Assembly (NCBI GenBank): GCA_032717465.1 | Contig: CM064653.1 | Span: forward strand, 35,227,603-35,291,602 | Direction: 5' to 3' | DNA from: Coenobita brevimanus | Taxonomy: Eukaryota > Arthropoda > Malacostraca > Decapoda > Coenobitidae | Length of the DNA stretch: 64,000 nt | Shown here: positions 10,918 through 22,536 of the stretch, in pieces | Layout: the number at the start of each line of letters is the position of its first letter | Numbering within the stretch: the first letter of the stretch is position 1 | The notes under the pieces: generated by a model | The model's database searches: none | Told to the model about the DNA's origin: nothing | Seen by the model: only the letters and a program-made list of their open reading frames with translations | Program-made: the position numbers and the translations under genes

Positions 10918-12755
10918 TCTATCTATTGCCAGATGCCTCAATCCTGTAAGAGGTGGCCACAGACAAATCACATCCATGTCACCCTCTGTCCCCTGCAATT
11001 TCACTGCCCTGCTCCCAGCTCACACCCCCCTGTCTCATATACCTCGCCACTCCATCCTTCCATCTCATCCTTGACCTCCCCCTCCACCTCACATACACTC
11101 TCCTCAGTAGTTTCTCACTCACCATCCTCTCCACATGGCCAAACCACCTCAGTGTGTTTCTCCTAATGCTTCCAATCACATCCACATCCACACCACAACG
11201 ATCCTTCACTTCCTCATTTGTCAGTCTGTCTCTCCATGTGACTCACATGCTTCTCTGAAATAACTCATTTGTACAGCGCTTACTCTTGACTTCTGTCCCT
11301 CCAACAAGGTCCAAGCTTCACTTCCATACGTTAGAGGTGGTATCACCATACTGTCATGTAGTTTCACTTCCATGTTAACTTCCCTGTTTCTTATCACTGC
11401 TTTCAAGGAACCAGCAACCTTTCTTCCTTGTTGTACCCTTTCAAACACTTCACCCTCTAAACTTCCATCCTTATTCATCACACTACCCAAGTACTGAAAC
11501 ACACTCACATTTTCCATTTCCTCCTCATCCAACCTCACTGTACATTCACTGCCGTCACCTCCCTCGAAGACCATAACTTTACTCTTCCTTACATTCACCT
11601 TTAGATTCTTTTTTTTACATACTCTCCCAGACTCATCCACCAAGCCTTGCAGCTCCCCTTCATCTTCACTTAGCAACACAGTATCATCTGCAAACAACAG
11701 TACAGGCAGTTTCCAAACACTGCCCTCTCTCATTAGGGCTGCTTCAGCATCCACTACCCTACCTTGTATCTCTTTTATAATGCCATCCATATACTGATTA
11801 ACAACCATGGAGACATGACACATCCTTGTTTCAATCCAACCTTCAAATAGAAAATTCAATCAGTTCACTATCCACACGCACTGCAGCCATAGCACTCTCA
11901 TACATTCTCTTCACGGCATTCAGCAGCTTCCCATCTACTCCATATAGTCTTAATACTTTCCACAATCCTTGTCTATCCACCCTTTCATATGCTCTCTCCA
12001 AATCCATGAAAGCCGCATACAACTTCTTTCCCTTCTCTAAAAACTTTTCCACTAAAGATCTAAGAATGAATATCTGATCTACACAACCTCTTCCCTTCCT
12101 AAAACCTTCCTGTTCTTTTCCAACTAATTCCTCTGTTATTTCCCCAACTCTGTCAATAAGTACTCTGTCAATAAGTATCCTACCATATACTTTTCCTATT
12201 ACACTGAGAAGACAGATGCCCCTATGATTACCACATACTTCTTTTTCCCCTTTTCCTTTGTACAGGGGAATAATTATACTTGACTTCCAATCCTCTAGGA
12301 CTCTAATTTCCTCCCAGGCCAGTCTGCACATCTTCCACATCCATTCTATTATTATCTCTTTCCCATGCTTCAGCATTTCATCACACACTCCATCAATTCC
12401 TGGGGCTTTCCCCATTTTAACTTTCTTCATCGCTTTCACAACTTCTATCCTACTGATTTCTTCCTCTCTTCTCACATCCCGTCATCTCCCAGCTATTTCC
12501 CAGCCACTTATACTCGCATTACATTCATTCTCTTTGTTCAACAACTCATTGAAGTGTACTATCCATCTGCTCACTTTTTCTCCCTTCCCCACTAATAATC
12601 TACCATTTTTATCTTTCACTCTGCAACTAACTTCTTTGGCACCCTGTCTGACTCTCTTTACCTCTTTCCAGAACATTTCCATACATTCCTTCCACTTTGC
12701 ACTCAAATTCCTTCCAAATACCTCATCCACTCTCTTCTTACTCTCTCATACTAAT
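10918..12755 (-). mobile_element. LINE-B1, 5'-truncated non-LTR retrotransposon
   Basis: Minus strand; the 3' end is at 10918 with a CTATCTATTGCCAG tail junction shared with 21672, 36235 and 56879. RT pieces in order: KMGKAPGIDGVCDEMLK (12475-11843), IIPLYKGKGEKEV, FMDLERAYERVDRQGLW, then LLFADDTVLLSEDEGELQ (11859-11221), KVMVFEGGD, LTYGSEAWTLLEGQ, and NTLRWFGHVERM (11209-10979). The FADD catalytic box is intact but the frame is broken at about 11850 and 11220. No endonuclease: truncated at about 12755. Encodes RT with the long C-terminal part typical of these elements; the clade is not assigned. Confidence 0.85.
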
Positions 12756-12760
12756 CTTTT

Positions 12761-12823
12761 CAGGACAACACGAGACAGGACAACACGAGCATTGCTCAAT
12801 TCCTGTATACTACAAATAGGTAA

Positions 12824-12874
<51 letters not shown>
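12761..12874 (+). mobile_element. Solo LINE-A 3' tail with (CA)n
   Basis: GGACAACACGAGCATTGCTC, then TACAAATAGGTAAATA and about 24 CA units. This is the same 3' end as at 34622-34705, with nothing of the LINE body upstream. LINE-A2 begins directly after the CA tract. Confidence 0.8.
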
Positions 12875-12877
<3 letters not shown>

Positions 12878-13063
12878 GGAACAAGGATGAGTATGAACAG
12901 TTAATGAGTCTTTAGATATGCCGAGGAAGATAATTGGTTGGAGAAATAGATTGCTGCTAGTGGGTGATTTTAATTGTAGAGAGGTCGATTGGGGAAGGAA
13001 CTGATGAAAGCAACAGTGTGGAAATTTGGGGGTATAGACTGATGGAGCTGATCGTTGATTGTG

Positions 13064-14702
13064 TTTTTAAAGGCTCCAGTGTGCTTGCATGCGTCAGCCT
13101 TGGTAACCTAATGGCAGCTCTCCATTCTGTACGATCTATTGAAGCCTCCTTGTTCAGTTCTGTAACGCTGAGGTCACACTTAATGACTCGTCCCATGTCT
13201 TTCTCAGTCGACCCCTCATAACCCCCCCTCCCCCCCTCCCCCCCATATTAACACTTCTCACCTTCCTCACCCAATTATCATCCCCCATCCTCTCCACATG
13301 CCCAAACCATCTCAATCTACCTCTCCTCATCATAACACCAATACACTCCAGTCCCATCCTACCTCTCAACTCTTCCATCGTAAACCCAGCCCCCCCAAGA
13401 CCTTGCACGCATGGACGCACTACACATTCACCTAATCACTGTCATTTCTGTATGTCTGAGCCTGCAGATATCCTCCTCCTTTACTGCCCAAGTCTCACTA
13501 GCATACAGCATTACTCTCCTAACACATGCTGCATACAAAGACCCCTTAGCAAGCAGGGAGAGTCCTCTCAATGTCAGGAGAGGCAAGAGCTCCCTGAACT
13601 TCTTCCAACCACTTCTCACCCTAGCCACAGAGCTAGCTCCAGCCCCACCTCCAGCACACAACATGTCTCCCAAATAACAACTCTTCCTCACACTCGAGAG
13701 ATTCACCAGCAAGTTCAATCCTTTCACGTCGGACAATCTTCACCTGCTCTCCCCGACATGCCATATACATAAAATCAGCATTATCTCGCAGTCTACCTCT
13801 GATACCACTACATCTCTTATGCACCCATTTATTACAAACACCGCACAAGATGGAATTACTAGTCCACGCCCTTGTGGCAAACTGCACATGGCCACTATCC
13901 CTTGTCTTTGACAGTACTGCCACCAACCCTAGATATCATCACCTTTTATCTGGATTTACCCTTAAGCCCTTATGCCCCGTACCATCTCTCCACTTCCTAA
14001 ATCTTTTCTCCACCTCCCTTTCGTTTTCTGCAGTCAACACCAAATCATCAGCATAAAACATCTCCCACGAGAGTCCGTTTCTGAAGTCATGTGAGAAGAC
14101 TTCAAGTACCATGATAAACAACATGAGACTCAAAACTGACCCCTGATGCACACCAGTGTTCACGGAAAACTCATCACCTAAATCTCCATTCACCTCTACC
14201 AGGTTGCAAGCACCCACATACATAGCCATAACCACCCTAACCAGCCACTCCTCCAAGCCAAGCTTTCACATTGCCCACTTCACCACCTCTCTATGGACTT
14301 TGTCAAAGGCCTTTCCCAAATCATTATCTAATCTAAAAGCTTTATACCTCTGTAATATCCTCTTTCCAGGGCATCACCCTTCCCTTTATACACATTTACA
14401 ATTACACTCTTCAGCCAATCATCTGGGACAACACCCTCATAAATAATCATATTTATCAGGTCAGTGACTAACTTCACCCCTATATCTCCTGAGGCCTTCA
14501 ATATTTTGGCAGTCAACCCAGACACACCTGCTGCCTACCCCACCTTCATCCTGCCTATTGCCTCGCTTACAGTAGCAGCATCAATCAAAGGCCAAGGGCC
14601 AAACACTGGATTTGCTGGCTCCAAACCCTCTCTGTCCCAGTCAAACTCCTCATTCAACAACCGGCTATAATGCTCTCTCCATGCATCTTTAATATCGTTA
14701 CT
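13064..14702 (-). mobile_element. LINE-C copy iii, 5'-truncated, inside LINE-A2
   Basis: Minus strand. From 14702: RT (GLTAKILKASGDIGVKLV, VNVYKGKGDALERG), FYADDLVLTAENEREVE at about 14060, PHD-like finger region (13926-13740), SETWAVKEEDICRLR, FGHVERMGDDNW, ending in the family 3' sequence GCATGCAAGCACAC (inverted) at 13064. Flanks share GAGCTGAT (about 13045 and 14703), a probable target duplication. Several frameshifts. Confidence 0.8.
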
Positions 14703-14736
14703 GAGCTGATAACGGAAAATACAGGTAAGCCCTTAA

Positions 14737-16560
14737 CCCTTTAACCGCGGGTGTCATTCCAGAATGACATTGCAAAAACTGGACCAAACCGCAGGTGTCA
14801 TTCTCGAATGTTTGTGAATATTTTGAATACCCCGCGTTTTTTCCATGCTCCAATTGTTTCAAGGGAGAGTAGCTATTAAGTTCTTTCACTCCAGCCGACC
14901 CCCACCTCCCTCCCCCACCCCCTGGGGCCTCACCTCCCACCCCCTGGGTCCCCCACCCCACCCCGGACCAAACACGCATCAGTATCTGTCCAGCTGTGTG
15001 AGCGATAACACTGCTGATGTGGAAGTGAAGTGCTGGCAATTACAGTGCCTTTTACCTGCCTCAGTGAACACAGAGTGGGTGTTTATCGTATGTGCAGTGT
15101 TCATATATGTTTATAGTATTATTATCAGAATGAGGTTGGCATTTGGTAATGGTGTGTGAGCGAAAATTAGTGATTACAACACCGCTGATATGACAGTGAA
15201 GTGCGGGCAATTACAGTGCCTTTTACCTGCCTCAGTGAACACAGAGTGGGTGTTTATTGTATGTGCAGTGTTCATATATGTTTATAGTATTATTATCAGA
15301 ATGAGGTTGGCATTTGGTAATGGTGTGTGAGCGAAAAATAGTTATTAGAACACCGCTGATGTGGCAGTGAAGTGCGGGTAATGACAGTGTCTTTTACCTG
15401 CCTCAGTGAACACAGAGTGGGTGTTTATTGTATGTGCAGTGTTCATATATGTTTATAGTATTATTATCAGAATGAGGTTGGCATTTGGTAATGGTGTGTG
15501 AGCGAAAAATAGTTATTAGAACACCGCTGATGTGGCAGTGAAGTGCGGGTAATGACAGTGTCTTTTACCTGCCTCAGTGAACACAGAGTGGGTGTTTATC
15601 GTATGTGCAGTGTTCATATATGTTTATAGTGTTATTATCAGAATGAGGTTGGCATTTGATAATGGTGTATGAGCGAGGGTAATGGTGTGTGAGCAAAAAA
15701 TAGTGATTTTAGATCGCTCACTTCTAATGGCACTGCCCATCCAGTGATAGTCAACGAAATCATGAAACCTACATCATTGCAAAGCCGAAGGTTATTACTT
15801 TCTAATGGTACCTTATTTTTCGCTCTAGATTTATTCTGTGCAGAGTTACTGAAAGTGACAGTGATATACAGTGATGCGACAGTGACGTGCTTTACCAATA
15901 ATTGTATAATGGATAATGTAGTAATAAGGGATATTTTGCCTAGAAAAAAATATAAATATTGGCCAGTATAATAAGTGATATTGTAATAAGAGAATCTGCG
16001 GCACTTGTGTAATTCTGTGATGCAACAGTGACGCAATATAGTAATAAGTGCAGTGTAAATATAATGTATATTGCCCAGATTATATGTAAAATAATATTAG
16101 AAGTTAGAAATAATGAAAAGATCGCCTGAAACGTCAGTGAGCGGGTGACGCCGCAGTGAAGTGAGGCGCAGCTGCAGTGAAGAGCGGGTGCAGCCGCAGT
16201 GAAGTGGCTTTTACCTACCTCAGTGAACACAGAGTGGGTGTTTATCGTATGTACAGTGTTCATATATGTTTATATTACTATTATGAGAGAGTGGTTGGCA
16301 TTTGGTACTGGTGTGTGGGGCGTAAAATAGTGATTTTACACCCCTCACTTCTAACGGCTCTGCCCGTCCTGTGAAAGTCAACAAAGTCATGAAACCTACA
16401 TCAATGGAAAGCTGAAGGTTAGTACTTTCTAATGGTACCTTATTTTTTTCTCTAGCTTTATTCTATGCAGAGTTATTAAGGTTTAAAGGTTTGTTTACAT
16501 TTGGCTGAAACCCCCGCGGGAGAGGACAGTCAGACCAAAACAATACCCGCGGTTAAAGGG
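14737..16560. mobile_element. PB2, TTAA element inside the Tigger-1 terminal repeat
   Basis: TTAA at 14733-14736 and 16561-16564. Ends are CCCTTTAACCGCGGGT in both orientations (right end inverted). Subterminal repeat: AACCGCRGGTGTCATTC occurs twice in direct orientation about 45 bp apart on the left, containing GTCATTC/GAATGAC palindromes. The intact right terminal repeat of Tigger-1 (CCCTTAATTC) gives the empty site. No transposase; a 171-bp tandem array inside. Confidence 0.88.
14995..15690. repeat. 171-bp tandem repeat, four units plus a distant fifth
   Basis: CAGAGTGGGTGTTTAT starts at 15071, 15242, 15413 and 15584: period exactly 171 bp, with few differences between units. A fifth, more divergent unit lies at about 16160-16330. 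Each unit includes CAGTGAACACAGAGTGGG and TATCAGAATGAGGTTGGC. Confidence 0.93.
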
Positions 16561-16863
16561 TTAATTCACGCAAACTTTTTTCACGCAATTTCAGTTATCC
16601 ACGAATTTTTCGTACAATAATTAAAACATAAAATTATAGTATTCAAATAAATCATTTTAATATACAAGAGAAATAAATAAAATATAAAAATGCCTACCTG
16701 CTGCCCGTGTGCATACATATATGTGTATGTGTGTGTGGGAGGTCGGTCTACCACGCACCATACAGTCAGTTTGAATCCGACGGTTAAACCATGCATGACT
16801 CGCGAATCATTATTTGTGGCTTATTTTCCTGCCTTCCAGTGATTGCTTGCCTTGTCTGAAAAC

Positions 16864-17452
16864 ATGGGTCCTAAGCGTAGTGCTAGTGATGCATGTGGTA
16901 ACACAGCAAAACGGACTTGTAAAATGATGTTGCTGACGGAGAAAGTTAAAGTGTTGGACAAACTTAAGGGAGGAATGTCGGCGACAATTCTCCGTCAGGA
17001 TGATTTCCCGTCATTTATTTACATACCAGTTTATTTAGCAAGTACAGTACACTAGTTTTTTACTTATATGAGTTATAAAATCCTCCTGAAAATTAGTTAT
17101 TAAAGTATTAATTAATCAATAATAAGTATATTTATAGAATGACAGGGAATCGTCCATGTTTTGATGGTGAATTGACTTCATGGTGAATTGTCTCTGAACC
17201 GTGTGTCTGGGTTGAGTCAACTGTTCTTACAATAAAGAAAGCAGAACGTAGCATACGGGAGGCAGTGAGGGCTAGTGCACCAGACTGTGCTAAAGTGTCT
17301 CCACCTACGCCTGTTAACTGGCTCGGAACCGTATGTTTGGGGTGAATGAGTCAACTGTTTGGACAATAAAGAAGGCAGAATGTAGCATATGGGAGGCAGT
17401 GAGGGCTTGTGCACCAGACTGCTGAAGTGTCTCCATCTACGCCTGTGCTTGT
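16864..17452 (+). pseudogene. Tigger-1 transposase N-terminal remnant
   Basis: ATG at 16864 gives MGPKRSASDACGNTAKRT followed by LTEKVKVLDKLKGGMSA, the first helix-turn-helix of CENP-B/Tigger transposases. The frame then runs into non-coding sequence. A second coding piece (NESTVRTIKKAERSIREAVR, from about 17211) is the next helix-turn-helix portion and is present twice, 134 bp apart (17214 and 17348). The DDE catalytic core is absent. Confidence 0.75.
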
Positions 17453-19574
17453 CAGGTTTCAGTGTTAAATTTCTTACATTTTTGTTGTTTTTCATATTTT
17501 ATGCTAGTTTATAAGGTGTATGTAGTGCATAAACAGTATTATCCAGATGTAATATACTTAGTAGACATGCGTAATTATGTGCACACAAGGGCAGAACGTA
17601 TACGCAAATTTACTACATACGCGAAGGGTCTGGGAATGTAACCCTCGTGTGAATTAAGGGCTTACCTGTATACAGTATTAATACAGTTGGCTAAAGAAAA
17701 TACAAGAATTAGGGGGGAGGATACACCATCTAGATTGGATCTGATTTTTACAAAAAACTATAATTATGTACAGAAATAACAATATTATTGCCCGGTAGGA
17801 GAGAGTGACCACCTGGTTATGAATATGAAGGTATTGGGTGGAGACACGGGAGAAAGAGAAGAGACATATCAACAAAATAGATATAACCATGAGAGAGTGG
17901 ATTTTGACTCCTTAAGATAATACAATAAAACATTACTACAACGGACTAATTGGGGCCCAAGCCTTTCCGAAAAAAACAAAATTTTTATAAAAGTCACATC
18001 CGGACTTTCCCCTGCTAACTCAGACTTTTTCTGATGTATCAGACATTTTTCCAGATCTCACCAACGGTTTTTAAGCTGTTTTTACTACCATTGCAGTACT
18101 CTACTGTATTATACATTTACTACAAAAATCGGTATAATATATACTGTATAATGATACTGTACTATACACTGTTAACCCCATAACTGCGGGGCGTCACTTT
18201 CGTGACGCTTGGGAGCAAGGGATCATACCGTGGGGCGTCACTTTTGTGATTCTGTGCTATTTTGAATTCGCCCAGGCTTTCAAGTGGTGGCTTGTATCAT
18301 CTGTCAGTACTGCCAATGTCCAACACTAGTCAGCACTCCTAATCTCATCTGTACTCCCATCCATTGTTGACAATTTAGCCATTTCTCCCCGTTCTTGACT
18401 CCCCTCCCTACCTCCCCTCCATTACCCTCTCCTCTCGCCTGCCTGGCCGTGCTACGCTAAGTAAATCTTCCCTGGAATTTTCCACTGATTTCATCCGTTG
18501 AAATAAGCCCTATGCCCTATTCTTATACCAAATAATATATACCAAAAAGAAAGAAGGTAAGTGATAGTGCCATACACCTGGAATTGGCTAATTATCACCT
18601 GACAACACCTCATGTGCGCTCGTTCGCTAATTTTCGCTGTTTATTTCCCCTTGAAATATGCCGTATTATCTATTCTCGTAATAAAAATATATATAAGGAG
18701 GGAAGGGAGAAGCTAAAGTTATATTTACATTCACCTGGAACTACCTAATTTATTATGTATGGTCTAGATTTCCTGCCAGTCATTTCATAGCGTATATATT
18801 AGCAGCTGTCACCAGGCTGAGATTGGCAGCACTGCACTTTCCCTAGGCAGGCCACCACATACTGTATTCAGTTTACTGTCGTCTTTCAAGGTGGAAGCAC
18901 GTCAGATTTGTGCCTGTCAAATGCCGCCCCTTTTTAGCCCCATGCAAAGGGCCCTGTGACCTCTACCCCCTAATAAACCTCGTGTGGAAAGAGTTAAAGG
19001 GAAAAGTGAGTGCTGTGGAACGTGAACTGGGTAATTTGTCAGTGAAAATGATAGAGAGTGAGTACGATCTTTCTGGTGAGTAAAACGGTGCAAGTTAAAA
19101 TGTAAATAATGTGTAAACAGCAAGTGAAAGCAATTAATGTAAATATAAGTGAACAGTGGAAAATAGTTTTATAAGTTACTGCAAGTGACAGTGCCTAACA
19201 CAGTGTAAATAAAATAGAAATGTAAATAATGTAAATAAAATAGAGAATGTAAATAGAAATGTAAATGAGTAGTAATATAAGAATACGAATATATATACTA
19301 GGAGTAATAAAAGTGAAAGTTTCACTCTAGCATGTATGAATACTATGAGTTATGAAAGTGAAGGTGAAAGTGACAGATTCACTCTCAACGCTAGTATACA
19401 GGACGAGAAAGTGAACTCCCCCCCCCCCCCTGTATACTTCTTGTAGAAATTATATATATATAATTTTTTACATAAAGATATTAAGTAAAAAACAAAAAAA
19501 CAATATTTGATAAAGCTGATCAACTTTACGTACCTTAATGAGACTTTTGAGGTTGTTTTGATTTCGCCAGTTTT

Positions 19575-21394
19575 TCAATGTTTGGAGTTAAATTTGTCAC
19601 AGAGCAGCAGTGTATTCTTCAAATTTGAATCGGTCAGTCGCGACTTCGTTTTGCTTTTAATCAGTTTCATGGCTGAAAATGCTTGTTCACATCTATATGT
19701 CGTTCCAAAACAACATATAAAACTCTGGGCAAATTTTCTTAGTTCTGGAAAATTTTCACAGGGTAATGATCGCCAGAACTTGATCATGTCAGAGGCATTT
19801 GGGACTGAGGAAAGCTCATCAGATTTCGTTTTCAGTGTTGAGTTTGTTTTCAAGTCAATAAGTTCCATTTGTATGTTACTTGGCATCTTCATTATTTTTT
19901 GTTCACTAAGTGAAAATGGGTTTATAAAAGCTAGTATGCAGTCTTCTTCTTTAGCAAAATCATGAAAACGACTTTCAAATGACTCTTGCAATAACTTGAT
20001 TTTTTTCTGTATACAGTATTTTGCCAAATTGCCATTATCAGCAGCACATTCACTCTGTTCTTTTAAGTGTGGAAATTGGCTCAAATCCTCATTTTCTAAC
20101 TGGGAGATGAACAGTTTTAACTTCATCTTGAATGCATTGATGTCATTTACTAAGCTTGGAAACAATATATTGCTCTTGCCCTGCAGTTTCAAATTTAGAT
20201 CATTGAGATGGCTGGTAACATCAACTAAAAATGCCAAATCAAATAGCCAGTTGTTATCACATAAAAGGGCTCCTTCCTGGGGTAGCTCATTTTTCTCTTC
20301 AAGAAAGTCATGGACAGTATTTTTCAGTTTCCAAAACCTATTCAGCACCTGTCCTCTAGAAAGCCAGCACACCTCACAATGAAGGACAAGGTCGCCATAT
20401 TCCAGTTCTAACATTTCACAATATTCTCTGAATTCTTGTCTGTTTAATGCTCTTGCTCCAATTTTATTTACACATTTCACAACTGGTAACATAACATGCT
20501 GCAAATTTAAAGTTTTTCCACACAGTGACTCTTGGTGTATAATGCAGTGATATTTTAGAAGAGGACGATTTAAAAAGTTCTCAAGCAAAGTGGTAGTCCC
20601 AGCAACTCTACCGATCATTGACGGGGCTCCGTCAGTACACACACTGATGAGTTTACTAGAATCTATTTGTAAATTTTCCAGGCATGATTTTACTTTGTCA
20701 AATATGTCTGATCCTCTTGTTTTTTCATGAAGCGACTCGAGACTGAGAAGTTCTTCAAAGACACTGAAATTATCATCAATCCCTCGTATAAATATGCTTA
20801 ACTGGGCTACATCACATATGTCAGTGATTCTTCCAATGCTAATGAATAGAAAGTACAAGAATGGACAAGGTCTTTCAATTGCTGAGATACATCATGAGAG
20901 AGTTCCTCTGTACGTCTCGTAACAGTCTGCTTTGACAGAGCAATTTCATCTGCTTTCCTTTCAATATTTTTATCACTAAGACGTCTTGCAGACATCTGGA
21001 GACAAGGCTTAACAATTTCTTCTCTGTCAGAGAAAGCTTTCTTTTTTTTGGCCAGCGCTAAAGCAGTTTCATAGGAGGCTTCTGTCATCGCCAAACTTTC
21101 ACAACTTCTTTTAGTAAATACATTTTGTCTTCTTCTGATTTCTTCCTTTTTCTTAGTCACATATTCTTTCCGTAACTCAGACCCAAGCACGGGCTTCAGT
21201 TTTCCTTCAATTTCAGTCTGATGCTGTGTTTTATAGTGTCTGTTAAGATCATGTCTTCTATTCTGTGAAAGAGTGTTTTCACACACAATGCACAACGGTT
21301 TTCCTGATGGACCCGCTATAAATAACAACTCATTTTCCCACTGTTCATTGAATTCACGCTTACTGTCACTTTCTGCCTTTCTTTTGCTCATTTT
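19575..21394 (-). pseudogene. hAT transposase (GTF2IRD2/ZBED-like), one frameshift
   Basis: Start MSKRKAESDSKREFNEQW at 21394. A BED-type zinc finger covers residues about 20-55 (CIVCEN, HYKTQH). The catalytic domain includes ISVCTDGAPSMIGR and a CHII-like motif (YHCIIHQESLC), the insertion region has VCWLSRGQVLNRFW, and the C-terminal hAT dimerisation motif is YRCEQAFSAMKLIKSK. Total about 605 residues, normal for this transposase group. The only lesion I see is one missing base near 20825, where the family reads ALDEST-DI; frame 1 ends at 20807 and frame 2 takes over. Not host-derived as far as visible: it sits inside hAT ends. Confidence 0.88.
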
Positions 21395-21671
21395 CTTTTG
21401 CACTGTGAGTCTGTGATGGGTAACTGAAATATAAAAACAAGGCTTAATTTTTGAAAAGTACAATACTGCAAATGTTCGCAAACGAAAAACAGAGCACAAC
21501 TTCGTACCGTACCGGACCGAGCCTCAGTTGTAAACTGGCAAAAACGGTGGTGACTCACTGCTGGGGCAGACGCCTGGCACCTCACGGTCACACAAGTATG
21601 ATACACGTATTGAAATTCCATCTTTCCTAGTTTGATTAATTAAGCATATTTTTAACTGAAAGCAGATTAAT

Positions 21672-21775
21672 ATCTATCTATCTATCTATTGCCAGATACC
21701 TCAGTCCCGTTTGGGGTGGCCACAAACAAATCGCCTCCAAGTCGCCCTGTCCCCCGCTAAAAAGGATGTGCACGA
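21672..21775 (-). mobile_element. LINE-B 3' end fragment
   Basis: A (TCTA)n start followed by TTGCCAGATACCTCAGTCCC and GTGGCCACAAACAAATCGCC, the inverted 3' end of LINE-B (compare 10918-11000). About 100 bp, 5'-truncated, within the hAT flank. Confidence 0.8.
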
Positions 21776-22171
21776 AATAAGAAAATCACTAAAAATAAAG
21801 AGTAGGTTTACTTTATTATTATCACAAGGATGCAATGCACCACTTCTAATCATGCAGTGCACCACATTTGGCGCATGCGCCATAGGTTGGCCACCCCTGG
21901 CCTACAGTGACAATAAACTACTATTACTGAAGGAAACTTATGGATAAAGACTGTAGATATATATAAGTGTTATATAGGAATAGAAATATAAACTGTGAGT
22001 GTTTTTATGAATAATAAATGACAGAACACCAGCGGCGAACGATCGGAAGTGGGAAGGTCATACGTGCTCGTAATTTTTATTGCTTTCAGTGTTTTTTTTT
22101 TTTTTTTTTTTTGAGTATGGATTCCAAACTATTTGAGAATCATAGAATAGTATTTCTAGTGATAATATCAG

Positions 22172-22300
22172 GCTGTGGTAATCATATTACGGGTTGTTGG
22201 GAAGTGTAAAGTGGAGACTTCGTTACCCAACTTCAGAGGTCTCCACAAGTCCTACGGTACTCGACGAAGGCTCAACAAACATCCCAGGAGAAAGCTGAAG
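22172..22300 (+). other. Conserved open, exon-like block of PB-X (43 codons)
   Basis: Bounded by ATATCAG and by AAGCTGAAG/GTATGT, a strong donor-like sequence. It reads AVVIILRVVGKCKVETS...FRGLHKSYG...RRRLNKH, open and basic. Counterparts: 61368-61499 (+), 48130-48010 (-) and about 39850-39725 (-). Similarity is high over the whole element, so coding selection cannot be claimed. It could be the first exon of a spliced element protein or a captured host exon. Confidence 0.35.
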
Positions 22301-22536
22301 GTATGTACCATATGCATATATAATTTTAATATTCTAGGACTAATAACTGATTTTTGGCAAATATTTTTAGAGAATGTCGGAGTGCGAATGTGCCCGCGGG
22401 ACACGCAAGTCAAAGCAAAACAACCCCGTGGTTTAGGGGTTGAGCAAGTCTTTTATTTACCTTATTAAGGTGAACATAGCTGAAGTGGTCAGGCAGTTGG
22501 GACTGCTTCTGGCTTTATTGGACTTTTTCTGATGTA

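Larger units (their letters stand above)
14722..17668 (+). mobile_element. Tigger-1 (pogo/Tigger DNA transposon) inside LINE-A2
   Basis: TA at 14720-14721 and 17669-17670; ends CAGGTAAGCCCTTAA and, inverted, CAGGTAAGCCCTTAATTC. It encodes the start of a CENP-B-like transposase at 16864. The left terminal repeat is split by PB2 exactly at its TTAA. Without PB2 the element is about 1.1 kb, a deletion derivative. Confidence 0.88.
19416..21899 (-). mobile_element. hAT transposon with BED-finger transposase
   Basis: The right end is, inverted, CAGGGGTGGCCAACCTATGG, a typical hAT terminus, next to GCCTACAG, which is PB-X sequence (compare 40110) and so half of an 8-bp duplication. The left end is lost: a C14 run near 19416 joins PB-X sequence directly and about 35 bp of PB-X are missing. 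It carries one transposase with a single frameshift. Confidence 0.82.
18176..22439 (+). mobile_element. PB-X1, TTAA element carrying a hAT insertion
   Basis: TTAA at 18172-18175; the right duplication is mutated to TTGA (22440-22443). The left end (CCCATAACTGCGGGGCG, with GTCACTTTCGTGAC) and right end (inverted CCCCTAAACCACGG) match the copies at 59858 and 47873. It is split at 19416-21899 by a hAT element. Without it the length is about 1.8 kb, like its relatives. Confidence 0.82.

Noticed and set aside
15000..15700. CRISPR-like array
   Set aside because: Units are 171 bp with no spacer/repeat alternation, in eukaryotic DNA.
19575..20858. Domesticated host gene of the GTF2IRD2/ZBED type
   Set aside because: It sits between a hAT terminus and PB-X sequence, has a frameshift and no introns, so a transposon copy is the simpler reading.
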